Shown: positions 31,210 through 42,223 of the stretch, in pieces | How the letters are laid out: every line of letters begins with the position of its first letter | How positions within the stretch are numbered: position 1 is the first letter of the stretch | Source of the DNA: Symbiodinium natans | Taxonomy: Eukaryota; Sar; Dinophyceae; Suessiales; Symbiodiniaceae | DNA: 64,000 bases | Direction of reading: 5' to 3' | Assembly (NCBI GenBank): GCA_905221605.1 | Contig: CAJNDS010002212.1 | Coordinates: 121,001 to 185,000 of the forward strand | Program-made: the position numbers and the translations under genes | The notes under the pieces: model-generated | What the model saw: only the letters and a program-made list of their open reading frames with translations | The model's database searches: none | What the model was told of the DNA's origin: nothing

Positions 31210-32200
31210 AGCCCACACGATTCCCTGGCCCTCAATCCTTTCGCCCAGACTCTGAAACCCTAAATGCCACAACGCTAAACCCTGAACCCTGAACCCTAAA
31301 CCCTTTTGCAACTGGACTCCTTAAACCCTAGACCCTAAACCCCAAACCTTCCTGCAACCCCTTTGAAGGCAGGCCTGGATCATCAACCCATCTTCCGCTG
31401 TTAGGATGTCCATCCTGTGTTCGCCGGGCACCTGTAGAACACGGTGGAAACCAGATCATGTTCGAGAGAGAGGGGGTTTAGGGTTTTTTACTTTAAGGTT
31501 TAGGGTTTAGGGTTTAGGGCTAGAGTGCGTTTCGTCCGAGGCCGCTAACGCATGCGTGCGCATCAGCCAGAGTAGGGCAGCTCAACAACCCCACACACGA
31601 TGACTTGGAGTCTTGCCCGGATTGTCATGTCCTGCCAATTCTTGGACGCTCTGCAAACGCACATCTGAGTGTGCCTCTGCCCGTGACTCTACTCCTGGCA
31701 AGGTCCTGATCTGCCATGCTCGTCTGCACCCAAACGATCCAAGTGCTGCACTGACCTTAGGAAGAATGGCTGCTACGCAGCTCCTATCTTGACAAGTCGC
31801 TGCGCGGCCCAAGATGGGATGCGTAAGCGTCTGGCTTTGCAGCTGCTGCCGGCGGAATCTCGTGTTCTGAGCCAAAATTAAGCACCGGCCCGACAACTGG
31901 AGGATCTGTAGACAGATCAGGTGGAAGCCCTCGGTGCTGAGCTAAGCCTGGAATCTGTTTTTCTACGTGTGAATATATGTATATATATATATCTCTCTCT
32001 CTCGCACGCACACATGTATACATATATACATATATAACGTATATACATTGTGCTGTAGAATGCATCGCAACGCAGTGATGTATGACGCATTTGCTATTGC
32101 AGCGCAACTAGGCAAGCCTTTGAAACCGCTGGAGCGCCGGCTTCAGAAGCAGGGTGTCGACGAAAGCTAGTCGACAGAAACACCCCCCCCCCCCCCCAGA
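31210..32200. other. stretch without a firm gene
   Basis: Telomere-like scraps at 31255-31345 and 31478-31520, an open minus frame at 31582-31896 without motif, a TA/TCTC microsatellite at 31977-32035 and a 15-base C run near 32183. Nothing firm. Confidence 0.4.
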
Positions 32201-32211
32201 CTGGCCCTCTT

Positions 32212-32304
32212 ACCTAAAGGCTCCTATGTAGCACTTTTTTTGGGGTAGTAGACTAGAATCCCCTATCACTAGCCCAAAAAGGAACTAATTGGAGACCTCT
32301 TCAA
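32212..32304. mobile_element. family C element at an exon edge
   Basis: ACCTAAAGGCTCCTATGTAG at the left and a changed right end (AATTGGAGACCTCTTC). On minus the change turns the usual GAAG|GC into GAG|GT, and the element ends CTTTAG|GT, so both intron borders could lie in its termini. Confidence 0.7.
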
Positions 32305-33131
32305 CTCTTCCTGAAGAAGATTCTCCAAGAAGGTGCTCTCAACCCAATAAGGGAACATAGAATCAGAAACATCCCAAATGCAGTGAACCCAGCGTAAGGG
32401 AAAAGATGAGATGTTCAAAAGGGCCTACCCGCTTTCAAAGGAGTTGCACAGTCGGCTCACAAGCTCGTCCTTTCGGCCGCTGACCTGTTGATGGAGGCGA
32501 GCCAAAGTGAGTGGCTCTACTTCGACAAGGTCCCGCGCAAAACAAGGGAAATGCAGCATGCAACACTTGGGATGTTCCCCCTTATAGTAACAGTCCGTAC
32601 TAGGGATTATAATGGGGGGTACTCTCATCCCTTTTTTAAGGACTGTTAGTGTCAGGGGGGAACATCCCAATGCAACACACACGAGCATAACTCCAGCAGG
32701 CATGGCACGCACTCTTTTAGGGCGCTTGCTTTGAGGCCTTTGTTCTTGAGCAGCTCCTGCGGGGAAATCAGGCGCAAAAGCTGCACATGTAGCTCTGGGT
32801 TAGGCAAGCCATTCTTTGTCAGGACCGTGCCCTTCATAAGGAGACTCCGAACCTGGACCACCAGCGCAAGAGCTACCTACACATAGTTCTCCCGAACCCT
32901 GTAAACCCGATAAATAGGGGATAGGATTAGGGGGACCCTTGGGGATATAGACCCTCTGAATAAGGACCCTGTTTAAGAGAACCAGAAGACGGTTAAGAAG
33001 GGGTTCCCATTTAAGGGTCCCCCTTATCCTACCTACGAATAAACCCTCCATCCCAAAATCCCACTCCCAAGACCAGGTCGTGCCTTGAGTTGTGAGATGG
33101 TCATGTTTGACAGCTCTTCCTTGCTGGCCAC
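32296..33131 (-). CDS. SAP-domain protein, internal exons
   Basis: Minus exons: 33084-33131 (SKEELSNMTISQLK), 32679-32876 (66 codons, with NPELHVQLLRLISPQELLKN), 32429-32565 and about 32296-32345 (ESTFLENLLQEELK). The third contains a SAP motif: LTLARLHQQVSGRKDELVSR, the helix-Gly-Lys-helix pattern that binds AT-rich DNA or RNA in nuclear proteins; the first exon (MTISQLK) looks like the start of another. Introns start GC and GT. Phase 0 matches at the first two junctions. The intron between exons two and three is the family E element plus its duplicated flank. Neither gene end is fixed. Role beyond nucleic-acid binding is inference. Confidence 0.6.
32567..32670. mobile_element. foldback element family E forming an intron
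   Basis: TTGGGATGTTCCCCCTTATA at the left and CAGGGGGGAACATCCCAA at the right, with TGCAACAC on both sides: a perfect 8-bp target duplication. On minus the duplication (GTGTTGCA) supplies the GT donor, and the element's last A with the next G makes the AG acceptor; the SAP-domain reading frame continues across. Confidence 0.85.
32919..33033. mobile_element. foldback element (GATAGGATTAGGGGGACCC termini)
   Basis: GATAGGATTAGGGGGACCCT at the left pairs with AAGGGTCCCCCTTATCCTAC at the right; the core contains complementary GTTTAAGAGAACC-like segments. It lies in the SAP-gene intron between 33084 and 32876. Confidence 0.65.
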
Positions 33132-33165
33132 CTGTTAAAAGAGCTTAGGGTTCGCAAACCCCCCT

Positions 33166-33166
<1 letters not shown>

Positions 33167-33204
<38 letters not shown>

Positions 33205-33209
33205 AAAAA
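33167..33209. repeat. poly-C run followed by poly-A run
   Basis: About 27 C followed by about 15 A. Confidence 0.9.
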
Positions 33210-33630
33210 CGTGGCAGAATGTAGGGCTCATTTCAGGGGCTTCTGGCCCGGTACGGTGGGGAGTCCAGGGCGTACTCTTACCATCACCACTGCTAAAGGA
33301 CACTCAGCATCAAGCGCGCGTGGCCCTGGATGGAACACTCTCAACTCAAAACCCTATAGTAATAGAAACCTTAAACCCTGAATCCCGAAACCCGCGAAGA
33401 CAATGGAAGCACGACAATGGAAGCACGACCAGTGTAAGTATATATCATTACATATATGTGTACATATACATATATATTATATACATACAAATACACGTGC
33501 ATATAGAATATGTGTATATCTATTCTCTACACTATGCAACTGTACGCCAATGTAACATTGGGCGAGCAATTTTTCTCTATCAGTCCGATACAATCTTTGG
33601 CACCGCAGATAGTGCGCTTGTCAATGCTTG

Positions 33631-34158
33631 TCAGCAACCATCAGACCATGTCAGAATAGCGTAGCCGATGTCTGGTAATTTGACGCTCTTCCCGTTGCTC
33701 ATCTCCACATCCTGGTACAAGCCCGTGCACCTCTCCGTGGCGAATGCCTCCAGCCTCACCCCCGAGTCCTTACACGTTAGCCGCGCATAGACCTCAGGAA
33801 AGTCCGTACCGGTTCCTGGAGCGGGCTTGCTCGGTGACAGCAGCTGGCACTGGTTTAACGGGAAGGAGTCGAACTTCAGGTCCTTCGAAAAGGCCTCGAA
33901 GGGCTTCTTGCATGCATCATCGCCGCAGACCACCAGCTTCACTCCCGTCAAGGCGTCCGCTGCCAGCACCTCTGAGCCTGGCGACGGCACAGAGGCTGCG
34001 AGCAATCCGGCAACCGCAGCAGCCGTGGCATCGCGCCGCGAGGGCGAAGGCGCCACGAGAAACACCCAGTTCAGCGGCGCACAAGTGACCGCTGCCAGAA
34101 CGACGAGGGCTCGGAGGCGACACGTTCCACGCCTCTGAGGCGCCACTGATGCGGCCAT
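33631..34158 (-). CDS. single-exon thylakoid-lumen protein of the plastid, family unknown
   Basis: A complete 175-residue frame from ATG at 34158 to stop. I chose this ATG because the leader then has the expected layout: basic start (QRRGTCRLR), hydrophobic signal segment at about 17-36, the FLVAP motif at 33-37 resembling the FVAP motif of peridinin-plastid precursors, a twin-arginine pair (SRRDA, 41-44), a second hydrophobic stretch at 44-57, and an Ala-type cleavage site (EVLAADA, about 66/67). This predicts import into the plastid and then the thylakoid lumen, probably by the Tat route. The mature part of about 109 residues has several cysteines (CGDDAC, LTCKDSG, TERCTG, WSDGC) that could form disulfides. 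I recognise no family. The frame can extend upstream to 34296 but would lose this logic. Confidence 0.8.
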   Translation of the reverse strand: MAASVAPQRRGTCRLRALVVLAAVTCAPLNWVFLVAPSPSRRDATAAAVAGLLAASVPSPGSEVLAADALTGVKLVVCGDDACKKPFEAFSKDLKFDSFPLNQCQLLSPSKPAPGTGTDFPEVYARLTCKDSGVRLEAFATERCTGLYQDVEMSNGKSVKLPDIGYAILTWSDGC

Positions 34159-34601
34159 GAGCCGATGCACAAGCAGCGCAGAGGCGCGGGGATAAGCACT
34201 CTTCAGCAAACACGGCAACAGCGGCATCGTTATGGTCAAGCAATGCAGTAGTTGCTCACTGTGCGGAGCAGGCAGTGTCAGCGTGTTGAGGGGCATGAAG
34301 CTGAAAACAAAGGCTTTTGCACAGTTGACCCTAGTCCCAAAACCAATGCTAGTCTACCACAAAAAAGTCTCCCGGAACCTATGCGGAAGAAGGACATCAT
34401 CATCAGGAATACTGGGAAGCTACAGCTCTGCAATATTTAATATTATAGTACCATGGCATCCTTTGTATTATCTTACTATTGTGTTGTAGCAGAAACATTA
34501 CAACACAACAGTGCTATAATGCTTTAGACTCATAGTGATAGAGCGTTCTAATAGTATCGAAATTATATCCTCCACTCTCCATGCACGGGCAGATGAAGGC
34601 T

Positions 34602-34665
34602 CCCCTAAACCCTAAACCCTAAACCCTAATCCCTAAACCCTGATCCCTAAACCCTAAACCCTAAG
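34602..34665. repeat. CCCTAAA tract
   Basis: Eight to nine units with minor variants. Confidence 0.88.
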
Positions 34666-34669
34666 TGAG

Positions 34670-35810
34670 CATGAAGCCATGGCGTCCCTTTGGGGTCGTC
34701 ATATACACAGCGCCTTGTATTAGGGGTCCTGTAACGCTAAGCCAGGCTCCCTTCAAAACGGAACACTGAGGCAACAAAAAAGCCCCCAAAATCCAGAACA
34801 GCCCCAAAGCTCTGAACTCCTTGGGACCTTGTCTATTGCCCCGACATTTCAGAGCACCTTCATACCTATTTTCTATCCAAACCCTCAACCCTCTCCACAC
34901 TGCGCAGGCCGCGCGCCTCTTCTCCCTCCGGCCCCTCCTCGTCTACGCCCTGGTCAACGGTATCACTGGGTTTAGGGTTTTCTCCTGCTTGTTTTTGTTG
35001 GAGGGGCTGAGGTATTAGGAGGGTTGATTCGGGGGCTTCAGGGCCAAGACGTCCGAACTTAATGTTTGTTGTAGGTTGCTTCAGAATCCCCTAGATGGCG
35101 TGCCATACAGGACTAACCGACAGTAGTGTGAGACTTTCGGCTCATGAGGTGGATAGACCCTACTCCATGTCTGGACTGGAGTTTTCGGCATCTTAGCCCT
35201 CTGTCCTGAAAGTCTTCCAGCAAGCCTAGTAAGCCCTCTTAGCTTTGCGAGAGCAAATAGGCACCACGAAGCCTTATCTAACCCTAAACCCTAAACCCTA
35301 AACCCTAAACCCTGAACCCTAAACCCTAAACCCTATAGTCCCTAAGCCCCGTGTTTGAACCCAGACTCTTGTCTGTATCAGCTGGGAGCAGGGAACACCA
35401 CTGGAACCCTGGAACCCCAGAAGTTCTCCCAGCCACTGACATCATCCCTGTTTCCTGCAATATGTGCATGCGTATATATGTGTCAACATTGATGCCTGTG
35501 TATGTTTATGTGCAGATAATTGTCTATAAATACATACATACGTACATACATACATACATACATGCACATACATATATATACACTGCCTCGACTTCTGGCT
35601 CGACGTCGTTGTCATCCGCATCCTGAGGCCAGTGGTGTCACCGCAGGCATGACCCCCGTTTTCTCATGGGGGGCTTGCATGATTCCCAAGGGACGAATTT
35701 CATCCATAGGGCTTGGGGTTTAGGGGTTTAGGGATGACCATGTCCGGTATACTATGACCATGCACGATTGAAGTATGGACCACAAACCTCTTAGGGTCTT
35801 AGGGTTCATC
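34670..35810. other. stretch without a supportable gene
   Basis: Short open frames on both strands without motifs, a CCCTAAA tract at 35279-35335 and a CATA microsatellite at 35530-35580. Confidence 0.4.
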
Positions 35811-35829
35811 TAGCCCCCGAGGCCCTGAA

Positions 35830-37390
35830 AAGCTGGTGCGAAGAGAAGCCAAACGGACAAGCGTCCTGCATCATGTCCTCCGTGGTGCTTCCGAGCCTCA
35901 GTCCAGTCTAAGACAACCAGACACCTTCGTGCATCAGCAGTCTTGTAGGAGGTCACGCAAGAGATATGGGCTGCCAGCACTCCGAGAACGGACCGCACGC
36001 ACTGCACCAACTTCTCATTCACCTCCCCAAAAAAAGCAAAGCCGCGCACTCCACAGCTGGCATAGAATGAAAAACAAGAAAATTCGGGGATGGGCCTCCG
36101 AGATTTCCGTCTCCGAGAGATCGTCACACTTTCCATTTCCATCCAGCGCGTCGAGAGCTTTCCATGCGATCGAATCGTTCACCAGCTTCCGTAGCTGGAG
36201 GAGCAGCTCGTTCGTTCGCCTTACTCGGGCTCCAACCTGTCCACCAGACGAACAAACGATTGAAGCCCCTTGCCAGGTCTTTCAACCCTGCCTGCAGCCA
36301 GTTGTCCAAAACCATACAGGTGTGTCTCTTCTGGTCTTCCGACTCCTTGCGACGCATTAGTGTCATTACCTGAAGACGGATGGCAATTATCTGTTTTATT
36401 CTCATTCTGATCGTCTTATCTGATTACATATACCATTGCTGTTATATTATCATTAGAAGATTATGATTTTTTCTATGTTTATGTTGATATTATGTATCTT
36501 TAAAGAATAGTGTATTGTTTCTCTGTATTGATGTATGTACATCTGTTTCTATTCGTACATATTATGAAATTATTATTGTTCTTACTATGTTATTATAATG
36601 ATATATTCTGGAAATATGATGTATGCGCATTTTTGCTATACTGTTGTTTTGTTACAAATAACATATATATATATTATATATGTATTCTTATAGTGTTACA
36701 AAATGTCCTTCTCACTATGGAAATATTCTAGTACTATTGATTCTTGTATCATTCGAAAATTAATATTCGTATTATTGCATTACAAACAAAACCGCTCCTT
36801 GTAGCGCAGGCCGCCGAACAGTGCGAGCTGCCAGTCTTCTACGTGGGTGGTACTGTGCATGAAGGACCTGTTTCCTCCCACCTGCCAAGTCGCAACCCGG
36901 AGTTCAAGCTTCATGTAGTTAAACTAATAAATGAAAATAACGACAACAATCATAATAACCATAATAAACTGATGTATGATTTAAATAGAATACACTGATG
37001 ATATCAGGACCAAAAGGAAACAAAGTAGGACTCTACAGGTGAGGCAAGCTCTGAATGCCTGAACATCCCCGTAGAGCCACCATGTTCCATCCTCACCTGC
37101 GAGGGCCGACGAGCGCGCCCCGCCCCCCCAGCATCTGCAGAAAGAAGGCCTTGCGCCCTACCTAAAGGCTCCTGTGGAGTACCTTTTTGGGGTAGTATAC
37201 TAGAATCCCCTGTCACTAGCCCAAATAGGAACTATTTTTGGGAGACTTCAGGTAGACCCTATAAACCCTAAATCCCGGAACCCTGGTTTGCAGAACACCT
37301 CCGGCGTTGACGGACACGGGTGACATGACAGCCGTCCCAAGGTTGCTGATCTGAAAGCAGTTGGAATTGTCCCGGGACCTCAGTATACAG
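35830..37390 (-). CDS. group of unassigned minus-strand exons
   Basis: Several minus segments read as protein: 37285-37390 (CFQISNLGTAVMSPVSVNAG), about 37098-37135 (MLGGRGALVGPR), about 36795-36928 (one 43-codon frame with THVEDWQLALFGGLRYKE), about 36150-36400 (MVLDNWLQAGLKDLARGF and, in another frame, ELLLQLRKLVNDSIAWKALD) and about 35840-36040 (NEKLVQCVRSVLGVLAAHIS). Strand agrees with neighbours, and AG/GT or AG/GC signals occur at several edges, but I could not fix the junctions or recognise a family. They may be one gene. A family C element lies between the first two and AT-rich intron sequence at 36410-36780. Confidence 0.4.
37160..37254. mobile_element. foldback element family C
   Basis: ACCTAAAGGCTCCTGTGGAG at the left and TTTGGGAGACTTCAGGTA at the right. 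Confidence 0.8.
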
Positions 37391-37544
37391 TAAGTTGATA
37401 ACATGACAATACGGCAATAATACTCAAACAATAATGAACATACTATAAAAATAGTACTCGCCATTGGATAATACTAACGTAATACCAACAAAACAATGAA
37501 AGAAAGATGCAATCATACAGTGGCACAATATTGGGCAATAATAT

Positions 37545-37672
37545 ATTAACATATTAGTATATTAGTATATTAATATATTAATATATTAATATATTAATAT
37601 ATTAATATATTAATATATTAATATATTAATATATTAATATATTAATATATTAATATATTAATATATTAATGT
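37545..37672. repeat. TTAATATA 8-base satellite
   Basis: About 14 units of a self-complementary AT-only 8-mer, almost perfect. Confidence 0.92.
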
Positions 37673-37819
37673 ATGAATAGAGTCACTTCACCCAGCTCAG
37701 GCCTGGCCTCCAACCTCACTTGCTGCTCAGGAGCCGCATGGCAATGTTGGCCGGATATGCGCTGCACAGCACGGTCACAAGCTGGAGATCACCTTAGCGT
37801 ACTGACTCATATGCTATAA

Positions 37820-37939
37820 CCCCTTAGGGGTCCATGTACCATGTACCTCATCCTGATGTACTTGGGCCCTAAAGTCCCTAAACAGGAGGTACTTGAAGGC
37901 CCAAGTATTCCCTATGTAGGTACGTGGACCCTTATAGGG
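37820..37939. mobile_element. foldback element family B
   Basis: CCCTTAGGGGTCCATGTACC at the left (followed by a local ATGTACC duplication) and AGGTACGTGGACCCTTA at the right. Confidence 0.8.
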
Positions 37940-38376
37940 AACTGCAAGTCATTCTTGGTGCCCTTGGCACTTTGGGCGGCAGGCTGATGGAGCTGGACGG
38001 TGAGGCCACATCCTGTTGCTGATCATGCTTCTGCAGCACCTGGGCAAGACAAAGAGTATCGAAGAGGGGTCAGCTCCCCACGCAGCAGCTGCAGTACGAC
38101 CAGACTATAAGGCACCCGAAGCTCACAAGAACGAGTTGAGGACTACTAGCACATGTGGTCCTAGTACCGAATCGGGTGATGCTAGCAATCAGCATGAGCC
38201 GAGAACGGATCAGCCAAGAAGAAAGGCATCGCACGCTCAATCTACGTTCTTGCTCATCTTCAATGTTTAGCCAAGACGGGACGCCTCCTCCTCCAATTTC
38301 ATGAGTGCCTTAGTACAATACTGGAACACTTCATGCCTCTGCAACCGGCTCAAAAAGCGCACTCAAGTCGGTTGCT

Positions 38377-38478
38377 ACCTAACGGCTCCCATCCCATGTA
38401 GTACCTTTTTGGGGTAGCTATACCAGAACCCCCTAGACATATCCCCCCAAAAAAAGGAACTACATGGGAGCCTTCAGG
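38377..38478. mobile_element. foldback element family C
   Basis: ACCTAACGGCTCCCATCCCA at the left and ACTACATGGGAGCCTTCAGG at the right. Confidence 0.8.
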
Positions 38479-38494
38479 ATCTTCATGAAGGTAT

Positions 38495-38578
38495 CTGAGC
38501 CTCTTCCAGCTCTCCGCGGGTCTCCAGCAAGGCCGCGCTGTCCTCCGACTCCTCCACAAGGTCCTGGGCGGAAGAGTC
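38495..38578 (-). CDS. unassigned acidic exon
   Basis: Minus frame containing SSAQDLVEESEDSAALLE and then TRGELEEAQ, typical of an acidic linker. It is followed within 20 bp by a family C element. The plus strand is also open (LFQLSAGLQQGRAVLRLLHK), so strand is not certain. Confidence 0.3.
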
Positions 38579-38605
38579 CGCACTCGAAGGGATAGCCCAA
38601 GGCCC

Positions 38606-38811
38606 AGCTTGGAGGTTCATGGCACTTAACTCACCCTAAGGGTTTAGGGTTTAGGGTTTAGGGTTTAGGGTTTAGGGTTTAGGGTTTAGGGTAAAATGAC
38701 TGTACTTATAACCCAAACAATAACCACATTAGGGCACTTAAGGGGCCTATATATAAGTGGGTGGTAAGTGCAGTTATAATTGGTTCTTATTAAGTACCAT
38801 GAACCTCCAAG
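38606..38811. mobile_element. family A element interrupted by TTTAGGG
   Basis: AGCTTGGAGGTTCATGGCAC at the left and GTACCATGAACCTCCAAG at the right. About eight TTTAGGG units lie at 38639-38692, inside the left third of the element. Confidence 0.8.
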
Positions 38812-38940
38812 AGATTCCTTTTGCGGAGAAGGCACGGGTTGAGTCTTTGCGCCTGGCCCACGACAACTACAGACGGTACTCGTATAACCACTCACACAGT
38901 GGGCTCTCATGAGGAGTTAATCATCCGAGTTAACCGTCTT

Positions 38941-39032
38941 CCAGGACGAGCTATTATACTCTATATCCCCTTTAAAACGGCCCTTTATAGGGTTGATTAT
39001 GGGGATTATAAGGCCTAGTAGCTCATGCTGGT
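38941..39032. mobile_element. foldback element family D
   Basis: CCAGGACGAGCTATTATACT at the left and CTAGTAGCTCATGCTGG at the right. Confidence 0.8.
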
Positions 39033-39112
39033 TTGAGCATCAAACATCACCTGCCTGTCGGCGCCGAACGAAGGAGTCCTGCACGCTGCATGTCCCGGAG
39101 AAGGTATGCCTG

Positions 39113-42100
39113 TCAAGGCTTGCAGAGCATGCTGCGGTTGCAGGCGCGGCGGTGACGGGATGTAAACGGTAACGCGACTAAAGGCTCCTATGTAGTACCT
39201 TTTTGGGGTAGTATACTAGAATCCCCTATAAATAGCCCAACAAAAAGGAACTACATAGGAGCCTTCAGGTAGGAACCGTAGATCCCCCGCCAACCGCTTA
39301 ACAAGGGAGCCGTCGGCCTTGTCTCGTGCGAGACCCGCCAACCTGCTGGGACTGAGCCCCTTCTTCTCGGCCCACTTCTGTGCTGCTGCTTCGTCTTGAG
39401 CAGCCCGCTCCTGTAAATGCAAGCATGGCAAGAACCAGAGTGACAGCTTAAGGCTATGGCCAAGCTGGATATTGCTTAGCAAATGAAATGAAGTCGCAAT
39501 TTTTAATCTCTGCTGACCCTGATCTGGCTATGCCGCCCTACCTCCCAGGCCAGAAGCGCTCGTGCCGCAGCCACCGGGTCAGACCAGCGGCAAAACTCTC
39601 GTTGAGCTTCGGCAACCTGAACCAGCCGCAGGGACCCTAAACCCTGCCTGAAGGCTCCAATGTGGTTCCTTTTTGGGTTAGGTATAGGGGATTCTAGTAT
39701 ACTACCCCAAAAAGGTACTACATAGGAGCCTCTAGGTAGACCCTAAACCTAATTGGGCTTCCTTTCCACTAAACCCTAACCCTAACCCGAAACCCTAAAC
39801 CCTAAACACCCGTTTTGGATTGGGCTTCCTATACCGGTGGCGTCCGTGCCTCCTGTCTGCTGCCAATGAAGGGAGCCCGGCCACCAGCGGCCACCAGCAG
39901 TGCTGCGGCTGGCTGTGGAATGCCAAGAACACAGCCCAGCCTTAGCTTGACAGCCCTAAACCCTAAACCCTAAACCCTAAACCCTAAACCCTAAACCCTA
40001 AACCCTAAACCCTAAACCCTAAACCCTAAACCTAAACCCTAAACCCTAAACCCTAAACCCTAAACCCTAAACCCTAAACCCTAAACCCTAGCCCGAAACC
40101 CTAAACCCTTAGCCCCAAACCCAAAACCCTTACTTAGCAGCTTTAGCAAGCTCCAACGACTACCTTCTTTGGCCTTGCACCGAAGGAGCATTGCCGCCCT
40201 TCCCAACAGGGGCTCCAAGGGCAGCCGGGCCAGCACCTCCGCAGGGTAATTGTTATGCGTTTATTCACTGTCTAGGTCATTATATTGACATGTTTTGAAA
40301 TTGCTAATTTAGTATATTGCATATGGTTTTAGTATTCTCTTGCTATATTGGTATTTTGCTTGATTGTTGTATTGCGATGTTGTTTTCATTTTGATGCATT
40401 ACTGTATTACACTATGAGATGAGTGTATCTTTAAATCAGTATCTAAATACATGTTATTATACTATTGTACTTCTGTAGCAGTATGTTGTATTGATGCACT
40501 AATATTACTACCTTGCTGACTCAGCAGTGAGTAGCGAGGAGACCCGCAGCAATCCTGCCTCGCCAATGGGCAGCATCACCGGGCACTGTTCCGGATCAGA
40601 GTGGCTAATGGCACGGATGGACGCCAGCCTTACTGTTGGTTCGTAGGGAATGGGGAAGAAGATAATTACCATAGATCCCCTACCATATACCCTTAATGGA
40701 GATTTTATAGGGTACAACCAACAGCAAGCAGCTGCTCCATCGCCGAATCCACGGCTGCGACGTTTGGCTGATCCATCGCGCTGGCGAGGAATTTGCGGGG
40801 GTCCCGTCCGAGCGCGATAGCCTGACGAGTTCGCACAGACATCTACGTCCACTCTGACATTTTGGCGACCGCATTCCTGGCTAGCCTCTGACCCTATAAA
40901 CCCTAAACCCCAAACCCTAAATCCTAAACCCTAAATCCTAAACCCTAAACTCTGGCTTCTCTTCATCTTGAGGCGAGACAGACCGATTTCCAAGGCAAAA
41001 AAGTGCCTTGCCTGCAGGCAGCTCTGGGCCAGGTCGCAGCGCTGCATTTCCGGAGAGGGCTGAGCGGGAAGTGCCTTCAAAGCATCTCTGCATGCTTCCA
41101 CAGGGTTTAGGGTTTAGGGCTTAGGGTTATAACTGGGCAAGGACTACGACCGCTCTTCATGACTGTGTTGGGCCAGCTGCCGAAAACTGCTGGCGGCTAT
41201 ACAATCGCAGCACCCTCCCAGACCGCACTCGCCCAGCACGACCTGATCCAGGCAGGTACGCAACGTCCTGCACTACTTGCACATGTAGGCTCCAAGCACC
41301 TCTCATCGCAATCTGCAGCAAGAGGGCCTCGTCTTTGGATCGCACCGCTCTGCGAGACCCACACTGTATCCAGCGATGACATTCGCCGCTTGGCATCATA
41401 GGCTAGCTCGCGCTGCAGGCCGGAATCAATCACAACCTCCACCTTGCACGACAAAACGACAACCCTAAATTTACCCTAAACCCTTTTGCAGCCAGACTGA
41501 GAGCGTTGCCGGAATGGTACCCTAAACCCTAGACCCTAAACCCCGAGCATGCGCCTAGCTGGCAGGCTCTGGGGCATGCTGAACAGCGAAAAAAACATCC
41601 ACCATCAGTCAAAAAAAACAAAAACAGCCAAGCCCATGATGGGTCGTTGCAGCTAGCCGGCAACCGCAGTGCACACCTCTTAAGTCCTCTAAACCTCCGG
41701 CCACTGAGTGGATCCCTTAGGGCTCGAGTCCCCTTTGCAGTTTCTGTTGAGGGTACGAGAGATCGGTTGAGAGACTCCGCCCAGGGGCATCGTTGATTGT
41801 GACGGAGCTCTCTGCGATGTTGGTGGCCAGGATGACTTTCACTCTGCTCTTGGGCGGCTTTTGGAAAACTTGTTGCTGTCTCTCCTGCCGACACGGCTGT
41901 TTGCACAATCTGCATGAGGATGTGCTGGCACGCAAAACTCAGTCCTTGGGTAAAGTTGAATGCAGAGGCACAGCCCAGATCTGACTGGACTGCTCTCCTT
42001 CGCTCAGCCGCTCCTGTAGCTGCCTGCCCAAAATTCAGACATCAAAACCAGAGGCTTTGTTCACCCTAAACCCTAACACCCTTTTTCACAAAACCCCTAA

Positions 42101-42188
42101 AACCACACCCGTGAAGGCATAGAACTGGCAAAGGTTGCACCAAGTCTTAGCGAACCTTTTCTATTTTGTGTCGTATAACTGGGGATAG

Positions 42189-42223
<35 letters not shown>

